From Pseudomonadota bacterium (lineage in GTDB: Bacteria > Pseudomonadota > Gammaproteobacteria > Pseudomonadales > Pseudohongiellaceae), in contig JAQBSZ010000014.1 of assembly GCA_027623555.1 (NCBI GenBank), forward strand, positions 38,240 to 102,239: a DNA stretch of 64,000 bases, in the 5' to 3' direction. The notes below the pieces were generated by a model. That model made no database searches. It was not told where the DNA came from and saw only the letters and a program-made list of their open reading frames with translations. Shown here piece by piece: positions 27,445 to 36,953 of this stretch; positions within the stretch are counted from its first letter, which is position 1, and each line of letters starts with the position of its first letter. Made by a program: the position numbers and the translations under genes.

Positions 27445-27702
27445 GGAGCCTCTGAACAAGACTATGGCCGCTCTGGCTTTCAGCCAATTTCGCTCTCAAG
27501 GCGCACGCAGGACGGTCGACCTTTCAAGCCAGTGCAACGCCGGGAGCGCACTCTATGTAAACCCCCGACCGGCGGGGCCTGTCGCGCTCCGCCGCGGCGT
27601 TGACGCGCTTGCCAAGGACGACTGCCATTGCCTGCGCACGCCGCCTAGCGTCAAAGCGTGACAGACTCTCGCAGAGTGGCCATAGTCTTGTTCAGAGGCT
27701 CC
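27445..27702. mobile_element. 258-bp MITE-like element with 31-bp terminal inverted repeats
   Basis: The ends 27445-27475 and 27672-27702 are inverted repeats matching at 30 of 31 positions, starting GGAGCCTCTGAACAAG. The interior is 196 bp, GC-rich, and has no transposase frame. The left flank is TTAA, fitting the YTAR targets of IS5-type elements, but a clean target duplication on the right is not evident. One end of the same element is found at 3117-3150 inside the MerR gene. Confidence 0.85.
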
Positions 27703-27746
27703 CAAATAATTCAAACCAAAAATACCAACAGAAAAGGGGAATCAAG

Positions 27747-28136
27747 ATGGATCTAGTCATTATAGTGGTTGTACTGGCACTTATTCAGTTTATTGTATTC
27801 GGCATTCTGGTGGGCCGTGCCCGCGGTAAATACAACGTATCCGCACCGGCAACCAGTGGAGATCCGGTGTTCGAAAGGTACAACCGCGTGCATATGAACA
27901 CACTGGAACAGCTGGCGGTCTTCCTGCCGTCCATCTTCATCTATAGTCACGTGGGAAGTCCTGCTGTTGCCGCCGGTCTCGGTGTTGTCTATCTGGTGGG
28001 TCGCCTGGTCTACCTGCGGTCCTATATCGCCGATCCGGCAACACGCGGAGCCGGCTTCGGGATGACGGCACTGCCCAGCATGTTCATGTTACTCGCTTCA
28101 CTGTTCATCGTTATACGTAACCTGATTACTGGCTGA
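27747..28136 (+). CDS. MAPEG-family membrane protein
   Basis: The protein has 129 residues with four hydrophobic helices. The family motif region FERYNRVHMNTLEQLAVFLP (residues 43-62) is followed by LVYLRSYIADPATRGAGF. MAPEG proteins include glutathione-dependent transferases and peroxidases. Bacterial members of this length are poorly characterised. AAAAGGGGA upstream of ATG 27747 serves as ribosome binding site. Its promoter may include MITE sequence, since the element ends 44 bp upstream. Confidence 0.85.
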   Translation: MDLVIIVVVLALIQFIVFGILVGRARGKYNVSAPATSGDPVFERYNRVHMNTLEQLAVFLPSIFIYSHVGSPAVAAGLGVVYLVGRLVYLRSYIADPATRGAGFGMTALPSMFMLLASLFIVIRNLITG

Positions 28137-28153
28137 GGCTCCCTGGTAATGTC

Positions 28154-28861
28154 ATGACTGAGGGCCCTCAGTTAATAGGTCTCGGCAGTTTACTGCTGGC
28201 CTTTCTGCCAGCTATTGCTGTCGTAGTAATTTTGTATAGATGGACCAGGGAAGGGCCTGAATCGATCTACGCTCTGGCAAGGATGCTGGGGCAATTACTG
28301 ATCATCGGTTATTTCCTCAGCTTTATCTTCGAGTCCGAAAGCGGCTGGATTGTGCTGGCTGTGTTGCTGGTCATGGTGTTGGTCTCGAGCTGGATCGCAC
28401 TGCGCACGGTCAAGCTGGAGCGACGTTCACTACTGTGGATTTCTGTGCTGTCCATAATGACCGGAGGAGGGCTGTCCCTGGCCGTGGTCAGCCAGATCGT
28501 ATTGAATCTTGATCCATTCTACTCGGCACAGTACGTGATTCCGTTGGCGGGTATGGTATTTGCAAATGCCATGAACAGCATCAGCATCAGTGCAGAGCGA
28601 TTTCAGTCGGAACGCAGCCGGGGTGGGGAGCTGCACCGGGCGAGGGAGCTGGCCTACCGGGCGGCCCTGATTCCTATCACCAATTCCCTGTTCGCCGTTG
28701 GCCTGGTGTCATTTCCCGGCATGATGACCGGGCAGATAATTTCCGGTGTCGACCCATTGATCGCCGCGCGTTACCAGATCATGGTCATGTGCATGTTGTT
28801 TTCTTCCTCTGGCCTGTCGGCAGCCTGTTTCCTCGCGCTGCTTACGCGCCGAAATCGCTAG
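28154..28861 (+). CDS. FetB/YbbM-like ABC transporter permease (UPF0014)
   Basis: The protein has 235 residues with about seven hydrophobic helices. The conserved stretch MVFANAMNSISISAERF near residue 135 and the C-terminal SFPGMMTGQIISGVDPLIAARYQ are the UPF0014 signature. In E. coli FetB pairs with the ATPase FetA for iron export and oxidative-stress resistance. No FetA gene is adjacent here, so its ATPase must come from elsewhere. It starts 18 bp after the MAPEG gene and may be co-transcribed. Confidence 0.85.
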   Translation: MTEGPQLIGLGSLLLAFLPAIAVVVILYRWTREGPESIYALARMLGQLLIIGYFLSFIFESESGWIVLAVLLVMVLVSSWIALRTVKLERRSLLWISVLSIMTGGGLSLAVVSQIVLNLDPFYSAQYVIPLAGMVFANAMNSISISAERFQSERSRGGELHRARELAYRAALIPITNSLFAVGLVSFPGMMTGQIISGVDPLIAARYQIMVMCMLFSSSGLSAACFLALLTRRNR

Positions 28862-28966
28862 TGTCGTTACTGATCTGGCTGCTGCAGTCCTGCCGTTATG
28901 CGTGGTACGTCTCTTGTGATGACCTGGGCGCTGGGGTATTCTCAGGCCGATTATCAGGAGATTCCT

Positions 28967-30676
28967 ATGAATGAGGCGAGCACCACGGCGATTACGACCG
29001 ACGACCGCTTTACCAGCTCGGCTGGAAAGCAGCTCGGCATTTACGCACTCTATGCTCTACTCGCCCTTTCGGCACTGATCTACATGCTCGCTGTGGCGGC
29101 CGGCAGTACCGGCAGTACCGGTGCCAGCGGCGCTATCGATGTCGTGAATAACGCCATCACGATTGCCTTGCGTGAAGAACCGCCGCAACTCGATGCGAAT
29201 CGCGCAACCGATGCATCGAGTCACGTAGTACTGGCACATGTCATGGAAGGGCTGCTTGGTTATGATTTTGATAATCATTTGGTGCCTGGCGTGGCAGAAC
29301 GGTGGGAGATCCGCGAGGACGGCGCCACCTTCTGGTTGCGAGAAGATTCTCTGTGGAGTGACGGCGTGCCGGTTACCGCGGCAGATTTCGTCTTCTCCTG
29401 GAGGCGGGTAGTCAATCCCGATACAGCCTCCCAGTACGCGTTTATTCTTTATCCGATCAAGAATGCCGAAGCGATTAACAATGGCCAGCTGCCAGCGCAA
29501 ACTCTCGGTGTAACTGCAGTTAGTGAGCGGGTACTCGAGGTGGAGTTCGAAAGACCGACACCCTATTTCGACAAGCTGGTTGCCTATCTGACCTACTATC
29601 CGGTACGCGAAGATTTTTTTAACAGCACGAATGGCCGCTACGGTGCTGATACCGACATGATGTTGTACAACGGGGCCTATTTGCTGACCGAATGGGTGCA
29701 TGGATCGACCATGCGCTGGGTGAAGAATCCCAATTACTGGAATAAAGAGAACAAGGGATACCTGGACGAAATACGTACCGCCTATATAACCCAGGACGTA
29801 AATGCCAAGCTGAACATGTTCAAGGATGGGCAGATTGCCGATACGCATTTGCTGTCACCCATGTTGCCCACGGCGATGGAACAGCGCTGGCAGATCGACC
29901 GGTCAATGGACGGCTCTGTGTTTTATCTGGAGTTTAATCATCGCGAAGACAGAATTAGCCGCAACAAAAATTTTCGCCGTGCCTTACAACTCGCTCAGGA
30001 TTCTACCGAACTGGTTTATAAGGTTCTCAAAGAGCCCAGTTACCTGCCAGGGGTAAGCTTGTTTCCGGCCTGGCTGACCGGCGTGTCCGAGTCCTTTCAA
30101 AAAGAATATCCGCCGCCCATGAGTAAGCTGGATGTACAGCAAGCCCGGGAACATCTGGAACTCGCCAGGCGGGAACTGGGAATCGATAAGTTCCCACCGT
30201 TGATGCTGCTCACCGGGGATACACCGATATCGCTGCTGGCGGCGGAGTATTACCAACAGTTGTTTCAGAAGAATCTGGGGCTGGAGTTTCGCATCGATGC
30301 GCAAATCTTTAAGCAGCGCCTGGATAAGATGCGCGCCGGTGAATTCGATCTGGTGCTGTCAGGCTGGGGGCCGGATTATAATGATGTGCTCACCTACGGA
30401 GACTTGTTCTCTTCATGGAACTTGCAGAATCGAGGTCGTTACAATAGCCCGGAGATGGATTTATGGATCAGGGTTGCCCAGTCCGAGCTGGATCCACAAA
30501 AACGCATGGATGCATTCGGGGAGATTCAACGACTGCTCCATGAAGACGTTGTCATCTTGCCGATGTATGAAAGAGGATTTTCTTTTGTAGTCGATTCGCG
30601 CTTGAAAAATTTTCGGCGCAGGTCGGTAGGGCCTGAAGTTGACTATAATTACGCCTATATCGACGTGACGAACTAA
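28967..30676 (+). CDS. oppA: Oligopeptide ABC transporter substrate-binding protein (OppA-like)
   Basis: The protein has 569 residues from ATG 28967, behind CAGGAG. The N-terminal 70 residues hold one hydrophobic helix (IYALYALLALSALIYMLAVAA) with no lipobox Cys, so it is probably held by an uncleaved membrane anchor, then a GSTGSTGASG linker. The family-5 binding-protein fold is evident: ITIALREEPPQLDANRATDASS, a DGVPVTAADFVFSWRRV motif and LSGWGPDYNDVLTY. It heads the oppABCDF operon and would capture peptides in the periplasm. Confidence 0.88.
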   Translation: MNEASTTAITTDDRFTSSAGKQLGIYALYALLALSALIYMLAVAAGSTGSTGASGAIDVVNNAITIALREEPPQLDANRATDASSHVVLAHVMEGLLGYDFDNHLVPGVAERWEIREDGATFWLREDSLWSDGVPVTAADFVFSWRRVVNPDTASQYAFILYPIKNAEAINNGQLPAQTLGVTAVSERVLEVEFERPTPYFDKLVAYLTYYPVREDFFNSTNGRYGADTDMMLYNGAYLLTEWVHGSTMRWVKNPNYWNKENKGYLDEIRTAYITQDVNAKLNMFKDGQIADTHLLSPMLPTAMEQRWQIDRSMDGSVFYLEFNHREDRISRNKNFRRALQLAQDSTELVYKVLKEPSYLPGVSLFPAWLTGVSESFQKEYPPPMSKLDVQQAREHLELARRELGIDKFPPLMLLTGDTPISLLAAEYYQQLFQKNLGLEFRIDAQIFKQRLDKMRAGEFDLVLSGWGPDYNDVLTYGDLFSSWNLQNRGRYNSPEMDLWIRVAQSELDPQKRMDAFGEIQRLLHEDVVILPMYERGFSFVVDSRLKNFRRRSVGPEVDYNYAYIDVTN

Positions 30677-30723
30677 CGCTGCGGTTTACTGATGAGGAAA
30701 GTATCGAGCGCTAGTCGATAATC

Positions 30724-31656
30724 ATGTTGTTGTATACCATCAAGCGTCTGTTGCAGGGCATCATAACCGTCTGGTTTATTGCTACTGCTACCTTCTTCGC
30801 CATGCACAACGTGCCCGGCGATCCGCTTATCAATGATCGAGCGATGACCGCAACTACTCGAGCGAATCTCGAGGCGAAGTATGGTCTGGACCAGCCCGTT
30901 GTCACTCAATATGTAATCTACTTGCGCAATCTGGTGCAGGGAGATTTCGGCATCTCCTTCACCCAGGAAAATCGTGAAGTCAATGACATCATCCGCGAGC
31001 ATTTTCCAGTATCGGCGATTCTCGGCATTCTCGCGGTCATGTTTGCCACAGTTGGCGGTGTGTTGTTTGGTGCATTAACAGCGATTTATCGCAATCGCTT
31101 GCCAGACTACGTCATCATGTTCGTGGTTATTCTGAGTATTTCAGTACCGAGTTTTGTCATCGCCGCCCTCAGCCAGTTATCCCTCGTCAGCCTCAACAAC
31201 GTAGTTGGCCGTACCGTGTTGCCGGTGGCTGGCTGGGGAACCATACAGCATATGCTGGTGCCAGCCATGGTACTGGGCCTCGGGACGATGGCTTATCTGA
31301 CGCGCCTGATGCGCTCCTCGATGCTGGAAATCATCAGCTCCGACTTCGTGCGCACGGCGAAATCCAAGGGTGTTCCACCGGCGCGAATCTTTGCCAGACA
31401 TCAACTACGCAATGCCATCATGCCAGTCATCACCGTGCTTGGACCTGCCATCGCGGCGATCACCACCGGTGGATTTGTCGTAGAGCTGGTATTTGCAATA
31501 CCCGGCCTCGGTCGCTATTTCGTACAGGCTGTGCAACAGCTCGACTACACCGTGATCATGGGAACCACCGTGTTTTACGGTGCGTTCCTGGTGTTCATGG
31601 TAATCGTTGTCGATGTGCTGTATGGATTCATCGATCCCCGAGTGAGGATGGAGTGA
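30724..31656 (+). CDS. oppB: Oligopeptide ABC transporter permease OppB
   Basis: The protein has 310 residues with six transmembrane helices. MLLYTIKRLLQGIITVWFIATATF is the classical DppB/OppB start, NVPGDPL follows, and the EAA loop appears as RTAKSKGVPPARIFARHQLRNA near residue 208. It forms one half of the inner-membrane channel with OppC. Its stop codon overlaps the oppC start (TGATG). Confidence 0.93.
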   Translation: MLLYTIKRLLQGIITVWFIATATFFAMHNVPGDPLINDRAMTATTRANLEAKYGLDQPVVTQYVIYLRNLVQGDFGISFTQENREVNDIIREHFPVSAILGILAVMFATVGGVLFGALTAIYRNRLPDYVIMFVVILSISVPSFVIAALSQLSLVSLNNVVGRTVLPVAGWGTIQHMLVPAMVLGLGTMAYLTRLMRSSMLEIISSDFVRTAKSKGVPPARIFARHQLRNAIMPVITVLGPAIAAITTGGFVVELVFAIPGLGRYFVQAVQQLDYTVIMGTTVFYGAFLVFMVIVVDVLYGFIDPRVRME

Positions 31657-33020
31657 TGAGCGATATTGCTCCAATCGATTTTGCACCATTAATAGAGCAG
31701 CAGGAAGCGCATGGGCTCTCGCGGCCATCCCTGTCCTATTGGCAGGATGCCTGGATTCGTCTCAAGGCTAACAAGCGTGCTCTGGTCTCGCTGTACCTGG
31801 TCATCGGTTTGTTGTTGTTCACGCTGGCGGGGCCATTGATCTGGCGAGTTGACTCGGCAATTCAGGACCTGGACCAGGTGAGCCAACCGCCAGGAACGAA
31901 CCGCAGTGCACTGGTGGTGGATGACTACAAACCCTGGTTTGGCGATCAGTTCCTGGCCGGTGCGGGCTTGCGCCTGGCGGAAGAGGCCACCTCACAGGCG
32001 GTGCGAGTACAATGGGATGCGCTGCCTGGTGCCAGCGGTCATCGCGTTTATCGAAACCTGTTTCCGGTGGGTGAGGAACGCGCCTATGGCATTCCCCTGG
32101 CCGAATTTTTCGACGTCAATACGCTGCATTTTGAAGATCGTCTGGACTTGAAACGTGGTCGTTACTATTACTCGGTAGTCGCACTCGGTGACAGAGGAGA
32201 ATTGTTAGACAACTTCGAGATGATCGAGGTAGATGTGCAGCGCGTCACCACCATTGCCGAGGCGCTCGAGCGTGGCCTGGTAGACGACGGGAGCGAGTTA
32301 CTGGTTGGCGATCAGATTGATCTGAGCTGGCACCCACTCGGCACGGATTATCTGGGCAGGGATATGCTGGCCAGGTTAATGGCCGGGGCACAGGTCTCGC
32401 TTTTCATTGGCATCGGCGCACCGTTTCTGTTCGTGTTGTTCGGTGTTGTTTTCGGCAGCATGGCCGGCTTCATTGGCGGCAAAACGGACCAGTTGATGAT
32501 GCGGTTTGCCGATTTTGTGGTGGCACTGCCGTTCCTGTTGTTCATGATCCTGTTCAAGATAGCCTTCGGTATCGGCCCGGGTGAGAGTGGTGTATTTCCC
32601 ATGCTGGTGGCCCTGGTACTGCTGGCGTGGCCGGCCACGGCAAGACTGGTACGCGGCCAGATTCTGCAGATTCGGGAGCAGGGCTACATTCATGCCTCGC
32701 AATTGCTGGGGGCGAAGACCAGCTATCTGATACTCAGGCACATGATCCCCAATACCCTGGGTGTGGTGTTGGTAACGATTACCTTCGCCATACCCAGTGC
32801 GATCTTTACCGAGGCGTTTCTTTCCTTCATTGGCATGGGTGTAGCGCCGCCGACACCTTCCTGGGGCTCCATGTCCAACGAGGGTATCAAGACGATGTTG
32901 ATTACGCCTCATGAGTTAATTTTCCCTGCCCTGTTTATCAGCATTACCGTGTTGGCGTTCAATCTGCTGGGTGACGGGCTGCGTGATGCGCTGGATGCCA
33001 GGATGAGAAATACCGAATGA
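31656..33020 (+). CDS. oppC: Oligopeptide ABC transporter permease OppC with an inserted fibronectin-III-like domain
   Basis: The protein has 454 residues, about 150 more than usual. The first helix (residues 41-62) and the core from HPLGTDYLGRDMLARL (about 227) onward, including the EAA loop IHASQLLGAKTSYLILRHMIPN, are normal. Between them, residues 63-225 form a periplasmic insert. Its centre, about 104-192, reads like a fibronectin type III repeat: VRVQWDALPGASGHRVYRNL, then RGRYYYSVVALGDRGE. This may contact OppA or the peptide, which is inference. The start is ATG 31656, overlapping oppB. Confidence 0.9.
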   Translation: MSDIAPIDFAPLIEQQEAHGLSRPSLSYWQDAWIRLKANKRALVSLYLVIGLLLFTLAGPLIWRVDSAIQDLDQVSQPPGTNRSALVVDDYKPWFGDQFLAGAGLRLAEEATSQAVRVQWDALPGASGHRVYRNLFPVGEERAYGIPLAEFFDVNTLHFEDRLDLKRGRYYYSVVALGDRGELLDNFEMIEVDVQRVTTIAEALERGLVDDGSELLVGDQIDLSWHPLGTDYLGRDMLARLMAGAQVSLFIGIGAPFLFVLFGVVFGSMAGFIGGKTDQLMMRFADFVVALPFLLFMILFKIAFGIGPGESGVFPMLVALVLLAWPATARLVRGQILQIREQGYIHASQLLGAKTSYLILRHMIPNTLGVVLVTITFAIPSAIFTEAFLSFIGMGVAPPTPSWGSMSNEGIKTMLITPHELIFPALFISITVLAFNLLGDGLRDALDARMRNTE

Positions 33021-34063
33021 GCGAGACAGCATTGGCTAAGGACACCGCTCCGGTATTGCTGGAAGTGGAAAACCTGGCGGTTGAATTCGATACCTATGGA
33101 GGCATCGTCAAGGCGGTTCGGGGTGTTGACTTCAAGGTGGATCACGGTGAGACGCTGGCCATCGTTGGTGAATCCGGCTGTGGCAAGTCGGTAACGGTAC
33201 AAGCCATGATGGGGCTGATACCCATGCCACCAGGCCGCATAACGTCCGGTTCGGCAAGACTGCGCGGCTCCGAGGTACTCGGGCGCAATCGCCTCAATAG
33301 CAAAGAGATTCGCGGCGCCGAAATCGGCATGATCTTCCAGGATCCGATGACCTCGTTGAATCCGACGATGACAATCGGCGATCAGATTGCCGAGCCACTG
33401 CAGGTGCACAAGGGCTACAGTTACCGGCAGGCCTTCAATGAAGCCATTCGTCTGCTGGGGATAAGCAAGATTCCCGAGGCGGCCCGGCGCGCCAAACAAT
33501 ACCCATTCGAATTTTCCGGTGGCATGCTGCAACGCGCCATGATCGCCATGGCAATCTCCTGCAAGCCTTCGATCCTGATTGCCGATGAACCTACCACCGC
33601 ACTCGATGTAACCATCCAGGCACAGATACTCGACCTGATGCAGGATCTGCAGAAAGAAACCGGCATGGCCATTATTCTTATCACACATGATCTTGGGGTC
33701 GTGGCGCGAATGGCTGACGAGGTTGCAGTAATGTACGCCGGTAAGATTGTAGAGCATGGCTCAGTGGACGATGTGTTCTATCGCTCGGCACATCCTTATA
33801 CCCTGGGACTGAAGAAGGCCATGCCGACCAATGACCCGTCTCTGCAGCATAAGCTACTGCCGATAGAAGGCAGTCCGCCGGACTTGTTCGCGCCGCCGCC
33901 GGGTTGTGGGTATTGCGCACGCTGCCCCTATGCGATGCAACTCTGCAATGTCCGGCACCCGGATGATTTTTTCCTGAAAGAGACGCATTTTTCCCGTTGC
34001 TGGCTGCATCATGCTGACTCTCCGAATAAACCGCAGGAATTGTATTTCAGGGACAAAGAGTAA
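33017..34063 (+). CDS. oppD: Oligopeptide ABC transporter ATPase OppD
   Basis: The protein has 348 residues. Walker A GESGCGKS is near residue 51, signature FSGGMLQRAMIA near 171, and Walker B ILIADEPTTALD near 191, with the usual C-terminal cysteine-rich oligopeptide motif (CGYCARCPYAMQLC) that in relatives binds an iron-sulfur cluster. It overlaps oppC by 4 bp and oppF by one. Confidence 0.95.
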   Translation: MSETALAKDTAPVLLEVENLAVEFDTYGGIVKAVRGVDFKVDHGETLAIVGESGCGKSVTVQAMMGLIPMPPGRITSGSARLRGSEVLGRNRLNSKEIRGAEIGMIFQDPMTSLNPTMTIGDQIAEPLQVHKGYSYRQAFNEAIRLLGISKIPEAARRAKQYPFEFSGGMLQRAMIAMAISCKPSILIADEPTTALDVTIQAQILDLMQDLQKETGMAIILITHDLGVVARMADEVAVMYAGKIVEHGSVDDVFYRSAHPYTLGLKKAMPTNDPSLQHKLLPIEGSPPDLFAPPPGCGYCARCPYAMQLCNVRHPDDFFLKETHFSRCWLHHADSPNKPQELYFRDKE

Positions 34064-35022
34064 TGGCGGACTTGGTTGAGGCAATCGAACTGACGCGCTA
34101 TTTTGAAATGGGCAAGAATCAGCGGGTGCATGCTGTCGACAAGGTGACGCTCAGCATTGGCGAGAAAGAGATTGTCGGTCTGGTGGGGGAGAGCGGCTCG
34201 GGTAAATCCACCTTTGGCAAGACTGTCGTCGGTCTGCATGCCAAGACCTCTGGCACCGTAAAGTATCGCGGTGAAGTGCTACCGCAGAAATACCAACCGG
34301 CGGATTTTCAGCGCTTCGCCACGAAGATGCAGATGATCTTTCAGGATCCCTATTCCTCGCTGAACCCGCGGATGACAGTCGGTGAAATCATTGCCGAAGG
34401 CATTCGCTTGCATCCTGAACTCAGTGCCGCCGATATCAAGCAGCGGGTCGCCGAGTGGCTGCAGCGGGTTGGTTTGCAGGCCAATCACATGTCACGCTAT
34501 CCCCATGAATTCTCTGGCGGTCAGAGGCAGCGTATCGGTATCGCCCGCGCCCTCATCCTGGAGCCGGAGTTTGTCGTTTGTGATGAACCAATCTCGGCGC
34601 TGGATGTCTCGGTGCAGGCCCAGGTGATCAACCTGCTTGGCGAGCTCAAAGACAAGATGGGTTTAACACTGTTGTTTATCGCCCATGACCTGTCGATGGT
34701 GCGCTATGTGAGTGACCGCATGGCCGTCATGTACCTCGGCTCGCTGGTGGAAATAGGTAAATCCGATGAAGTGTATTTTGATCCCAAGCACCCGTACACG
34801 GAGGTGCTGATTGGCTCCAACCCGGAGCCGGATCCACAGCTGGAGCGGAGTCGACCCTCTACGGCGATTCAAGGCGAGATTCCTTCACCGGTAAACGTGC
34901 CGGCGGGCTGTCGCTTTGCTAATCGTTGTCCGAAGGTGATGGACCGCTGCGGCATAGAAACTCCCGAATTGATTGCGTTGAAAACTATCGACCGCCAGGT
35001 TGCCTGCCATCTCTATAGCTGA
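34063..35022 (+). CDS. oppF: Oligopeptide ABC transporter ATPase OppF
   Basis: The protein has 319 residues. Walker A GESGSGKST is near residue 43, signature FSGGQRQRIGIARAL near 150, and Walker B VVCDEPISALD near 170. A C-terminal Cys motif (CRFANRCPKVMDRCG) is present. It powers import together with OppD. It ends the operon, and the convergent ABC-2 permease gene ends 8 bp away. Confidence 0.95.
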   Translation: MADLVEAIELTRYFEMGKNQRVHAVDKVTLSIGEKEIVGLVGESGSGKSTFGKTVVGLHAKTSGTVKYRGEVLPQKYQPADFQRFATKMQMIFQDPYSSLNPRMTVGEIIAEGIRLHPELSAADIKQRVAEWLQRVGLQANHMSRYPHEFSGGQRQRIGIARALILEPEFVVCDEPISALDVSVQAQVINLLGELKDKMGLTLLFIAHDLSMVRYVSDRMAVMYLGSLVEIGKSDEVYFDPKHPYTEVLIGSNPEPDPQLERSRPSTAIQGEIPSPVNVPAGCRFANRCPKVMDRCGIETPELIALKTIDRQVACHLYS

Positions 35023-35029
35023 ACAGCAC

Positions 35030-35683
35030 TCAGCGCAGGTAATGATCGCTATTGATGAAGATCAGGTGGTCGGCCACCATTGCAAAGAAAAGCACGAGGA
35101 TGGAAATCGAGATAGCCAGGTAACCCTCTCCGAGTAGCGCCATCGGGAAGATCTGGATGCCATCTGTATTGCCGACGATGCCAATGGAAACGTCAAAAAA
35201 TATCGCCAGCGTGAACAATCCTGCCAGAACACCGAGATACAGCCGTTGATAAATGCGAGATCTGAGCGCTCCCAGGTCGATACCAATGCCAATGAAGGAG
35301 ACGAACAGCGCGACACCAATGGTTGTAGTGGCAATGTCCAGGATTCGGGATATTGAAAACTCTGGATCGATTGCAACGCCATACAGGATCCAGAAACACA
35401 CGTGCACAGCAAGCCAGGTCAGGACCATGAACCACATGGCGAAGGAAATCTCTGTTGTTGTTACAGGCAATCGTGCGTAGAGCTGGATACGTTTTTCTTC
35501 GCTGCCGATTGCGCCACTGGCAATCAGCATAGCCCAGTAGACTATCAACGACACCCCCATGAAAGTTCCAACGGGAAGTCCGCGGATTGCGAACAGTACG
35601 AAGAGGAACAGGATGCTAGTGAGCGCCAATAGCTGCAGCTTCGCACCGCCAACAAATTCTGTTCGTAACAGTTGACTATACAT
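35030..35683 (-). CDS. ABC-2 type transporter membrane protein
   Basis: The protein has 217 residues with six predicted hydrophobic helices and little else conserved (SEEKRIQLYARLPVTTTEISFA follows the second). It overlaps the upstream ATPase gene by 8 bp, which makes it the permease of that exporter. Arrangement and size recall the YtrABC/GntR systems known from cell-envelope stress responses in Bacillus. The substrate is unknown. Confidence 0.75.
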   Translation of the reverse strand: MYSQLLRTEFVGGAKLQLLALTSILFLFVLFAIRGLPVGTFMGVSLIVYWAMLIASGAIGSEEKRIQLYARLPVTTTEISFAMWFMVLTWLAVHVCFWILYGVAIDPEFSISRILDIATTTIGVALFVSFIGIGIDLGALRSRIYQRLYLGVLAGLFTLAIFFDVSIGIVGNTDGIQIFPMALLGEGYLAISISILVLFFAMVADHLIFINSDHYLR

Positions 35684-36560
35684 GGTGACTCTCCTGGTTT
35701 GATTCTTTTAATATCTGCACTGCAATCTTCTCAATTGACAGGCGACTGGATTCGATGCCTTCGGCTCCCTGTTCGTTAAGGAATTTAATGGTGGCTTCAG
35801 CATTATCAGATATCAGCTCATGGAAAGGAGGCTCTGACTTATGCTGCAGCACGTTCGGAATCTTTTGTAGCGGCTTCTCAATTCGACAAGTCACTTTCCG
35901 CCAGCTCTCGGCAAGGTCTTCCTTGATCTCATCGCGCACAATAAGGCCGTTACTGATAAACACCAGGCGGTCAGCCAGCTGTTCGATCTCTGAGATATGA
36001 TGTGTTGCATAGAGCAATGCTGTGTCACCAGCAGCCATCTGTTCGAACAGCAATTCCATAAAAATTTCGCGTGCCACTGGATCCAATCCTGAAGTAGGTT
36101 CATCGAGTAGCAGCAGCTCCGGTGTATGACTCAAAGCCAGTATTGCAGCCAGCTTGGCGCGCTGCCCGGTTGAATAGTGTTTGACTCGCAGATCGAGATT
36201 GAGCCCTAGACGCTGCGCAATCTTTAAGGCCTTCTCCTGTGACCAGTTCGGATAGAAGGGTGCGATTATCGCCAGGTTCTTGTAACCACTCCAATTATCA
36301 TACATCGGGTTGAAGTCGCCGATGTAACCGATGTGTTGCTTCCATAGCGCCGTCGATGCAGTGGCCGATTCGTTACAAAGGCTTATAGATCCCAGATCCC
36401 GTCTCACTGTTCCAACTACGATTCGAAAAAGCGTGGTCTTGCCAGCGCCGTTGGCACCGACCAGACCCATAGCGCAACCTGCCTCGAGTGAAAGGTCAAC
36501 AGGACCCAGTGAGAATGTTCGATAATTTTTGGTAAGCCCGTTAAGCTCAAGCATCGCCAT
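35676..36560 (-). CDS. ABC transporter ATP-binding protein (ABC-2 exporter)
   Basis: The protein has 294 residues. Walker A GANGAGKTT is near residue 34, signature YSTGQRAKLAAILAL near 133 and Walker B LLLDEPTSGLD near 151, with the H-loop in ATHHISEIE. The C-terminal 80 residues are the regulatory extension of CcmA/YtrB-type ATPases. It is overlapped by the GntR regulator's end (14 bp) and the permease's start. Confidence 0.88.
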   Translation of the reverse strand: MAMLELNGLTKNYRTFSLGPVDLSLEAGCAMGLVGANGAGKTTLFRIVVGTVRRDLGSISLCNESATASTALWKQHIGYIGDFNPMYDNWSGYKNLAIIAPFYPNWSQEKALKIAQRLGLNLDLRVKHYSTGQRAKLAAILALSHTPELLLLDEPTSGLDPVAREIFMELLFEQMAAGDTALLYATHHISEIEQLADRLVFISNGLIVRDEIKEDLAESWRKVTCRIEKPLQKIPNVLQHKSEPPFHELISDNAEATIKFLNEQGAEGIESSRLSIEKIAVQILKESNQESHHV

Positions 36561-36939
36561 TGTTGTCTCCTGATTGCAGTCTCGCCAAGAAGAGCTGTCT
36601 TATCTCCTCATCACCGAGGCCGTCCCGGCGGGCGGCTCCGATCAAGCTATGCAGATGCTCAGTAAATCTCTGCTGTGCCAGAGCCGATTTCGCATCTGCT
36701 TCCAGTGGTGTTACAAAAAATCCTTTGCCGCGCCGCGCATAGATCACTTCCTCATTGAGTAAATGCTCATAGGCCCGCTGCACGGTGATAACACTGACTT
36801 GCAGTGATTTGGCCAGTACCCGTATTGAGGGCAATCCGAAGTCAGGCTCCAGGTCTCCACTGAGTATCCTGGCGCGTATCTGACCGATGATCTGCTCTTG
36901 CAGCGTGTCCTGGGACTGTTCTGATATATGTAGTAACAT
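36547..36939 (-). CDS. GntR-family (YtrA-type) transcriptional regulator
   Basis: The protein has 130 residues. The winged helix spans residues about 10-78 (QIIGQIRARILSGDLEPDFGLPS; HTH VLAKSLQVSVITVQRAY; wing YARRGKGFFV). It lacks a large effector domain, the mark of the short YtrA subfamily, which represses its own ABC transporter operon and is relieved by envelope-acting compounds. It is the first gene of the three-gene operon. Confidence 0.88.
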   Translation of the reverse strand: MLLHISEQSQDTLQEQIIGQIRARILSGDLEPDFGLPSIRVLAKSLQVSVITVQRAYEHLLNEEVIYARRGKGFFVTPLEADAKSALAQQRFTEHLHSLIGAARRDGLGDEEIRQLFLARLQSGDNNGDA

Positions 36940-36953
36940 AAGCTCTATCTCTA

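Noticed and set aside
27464..27661. Open frame inside the MITE
   Set aside because: No resemblance to a transposase and it lies wholly within a GC-rich non-coding element.
28154..28861. Complete FetAB iron exporter
   Set aside because: Only the permease is here; no ATPase gene is adjacent.
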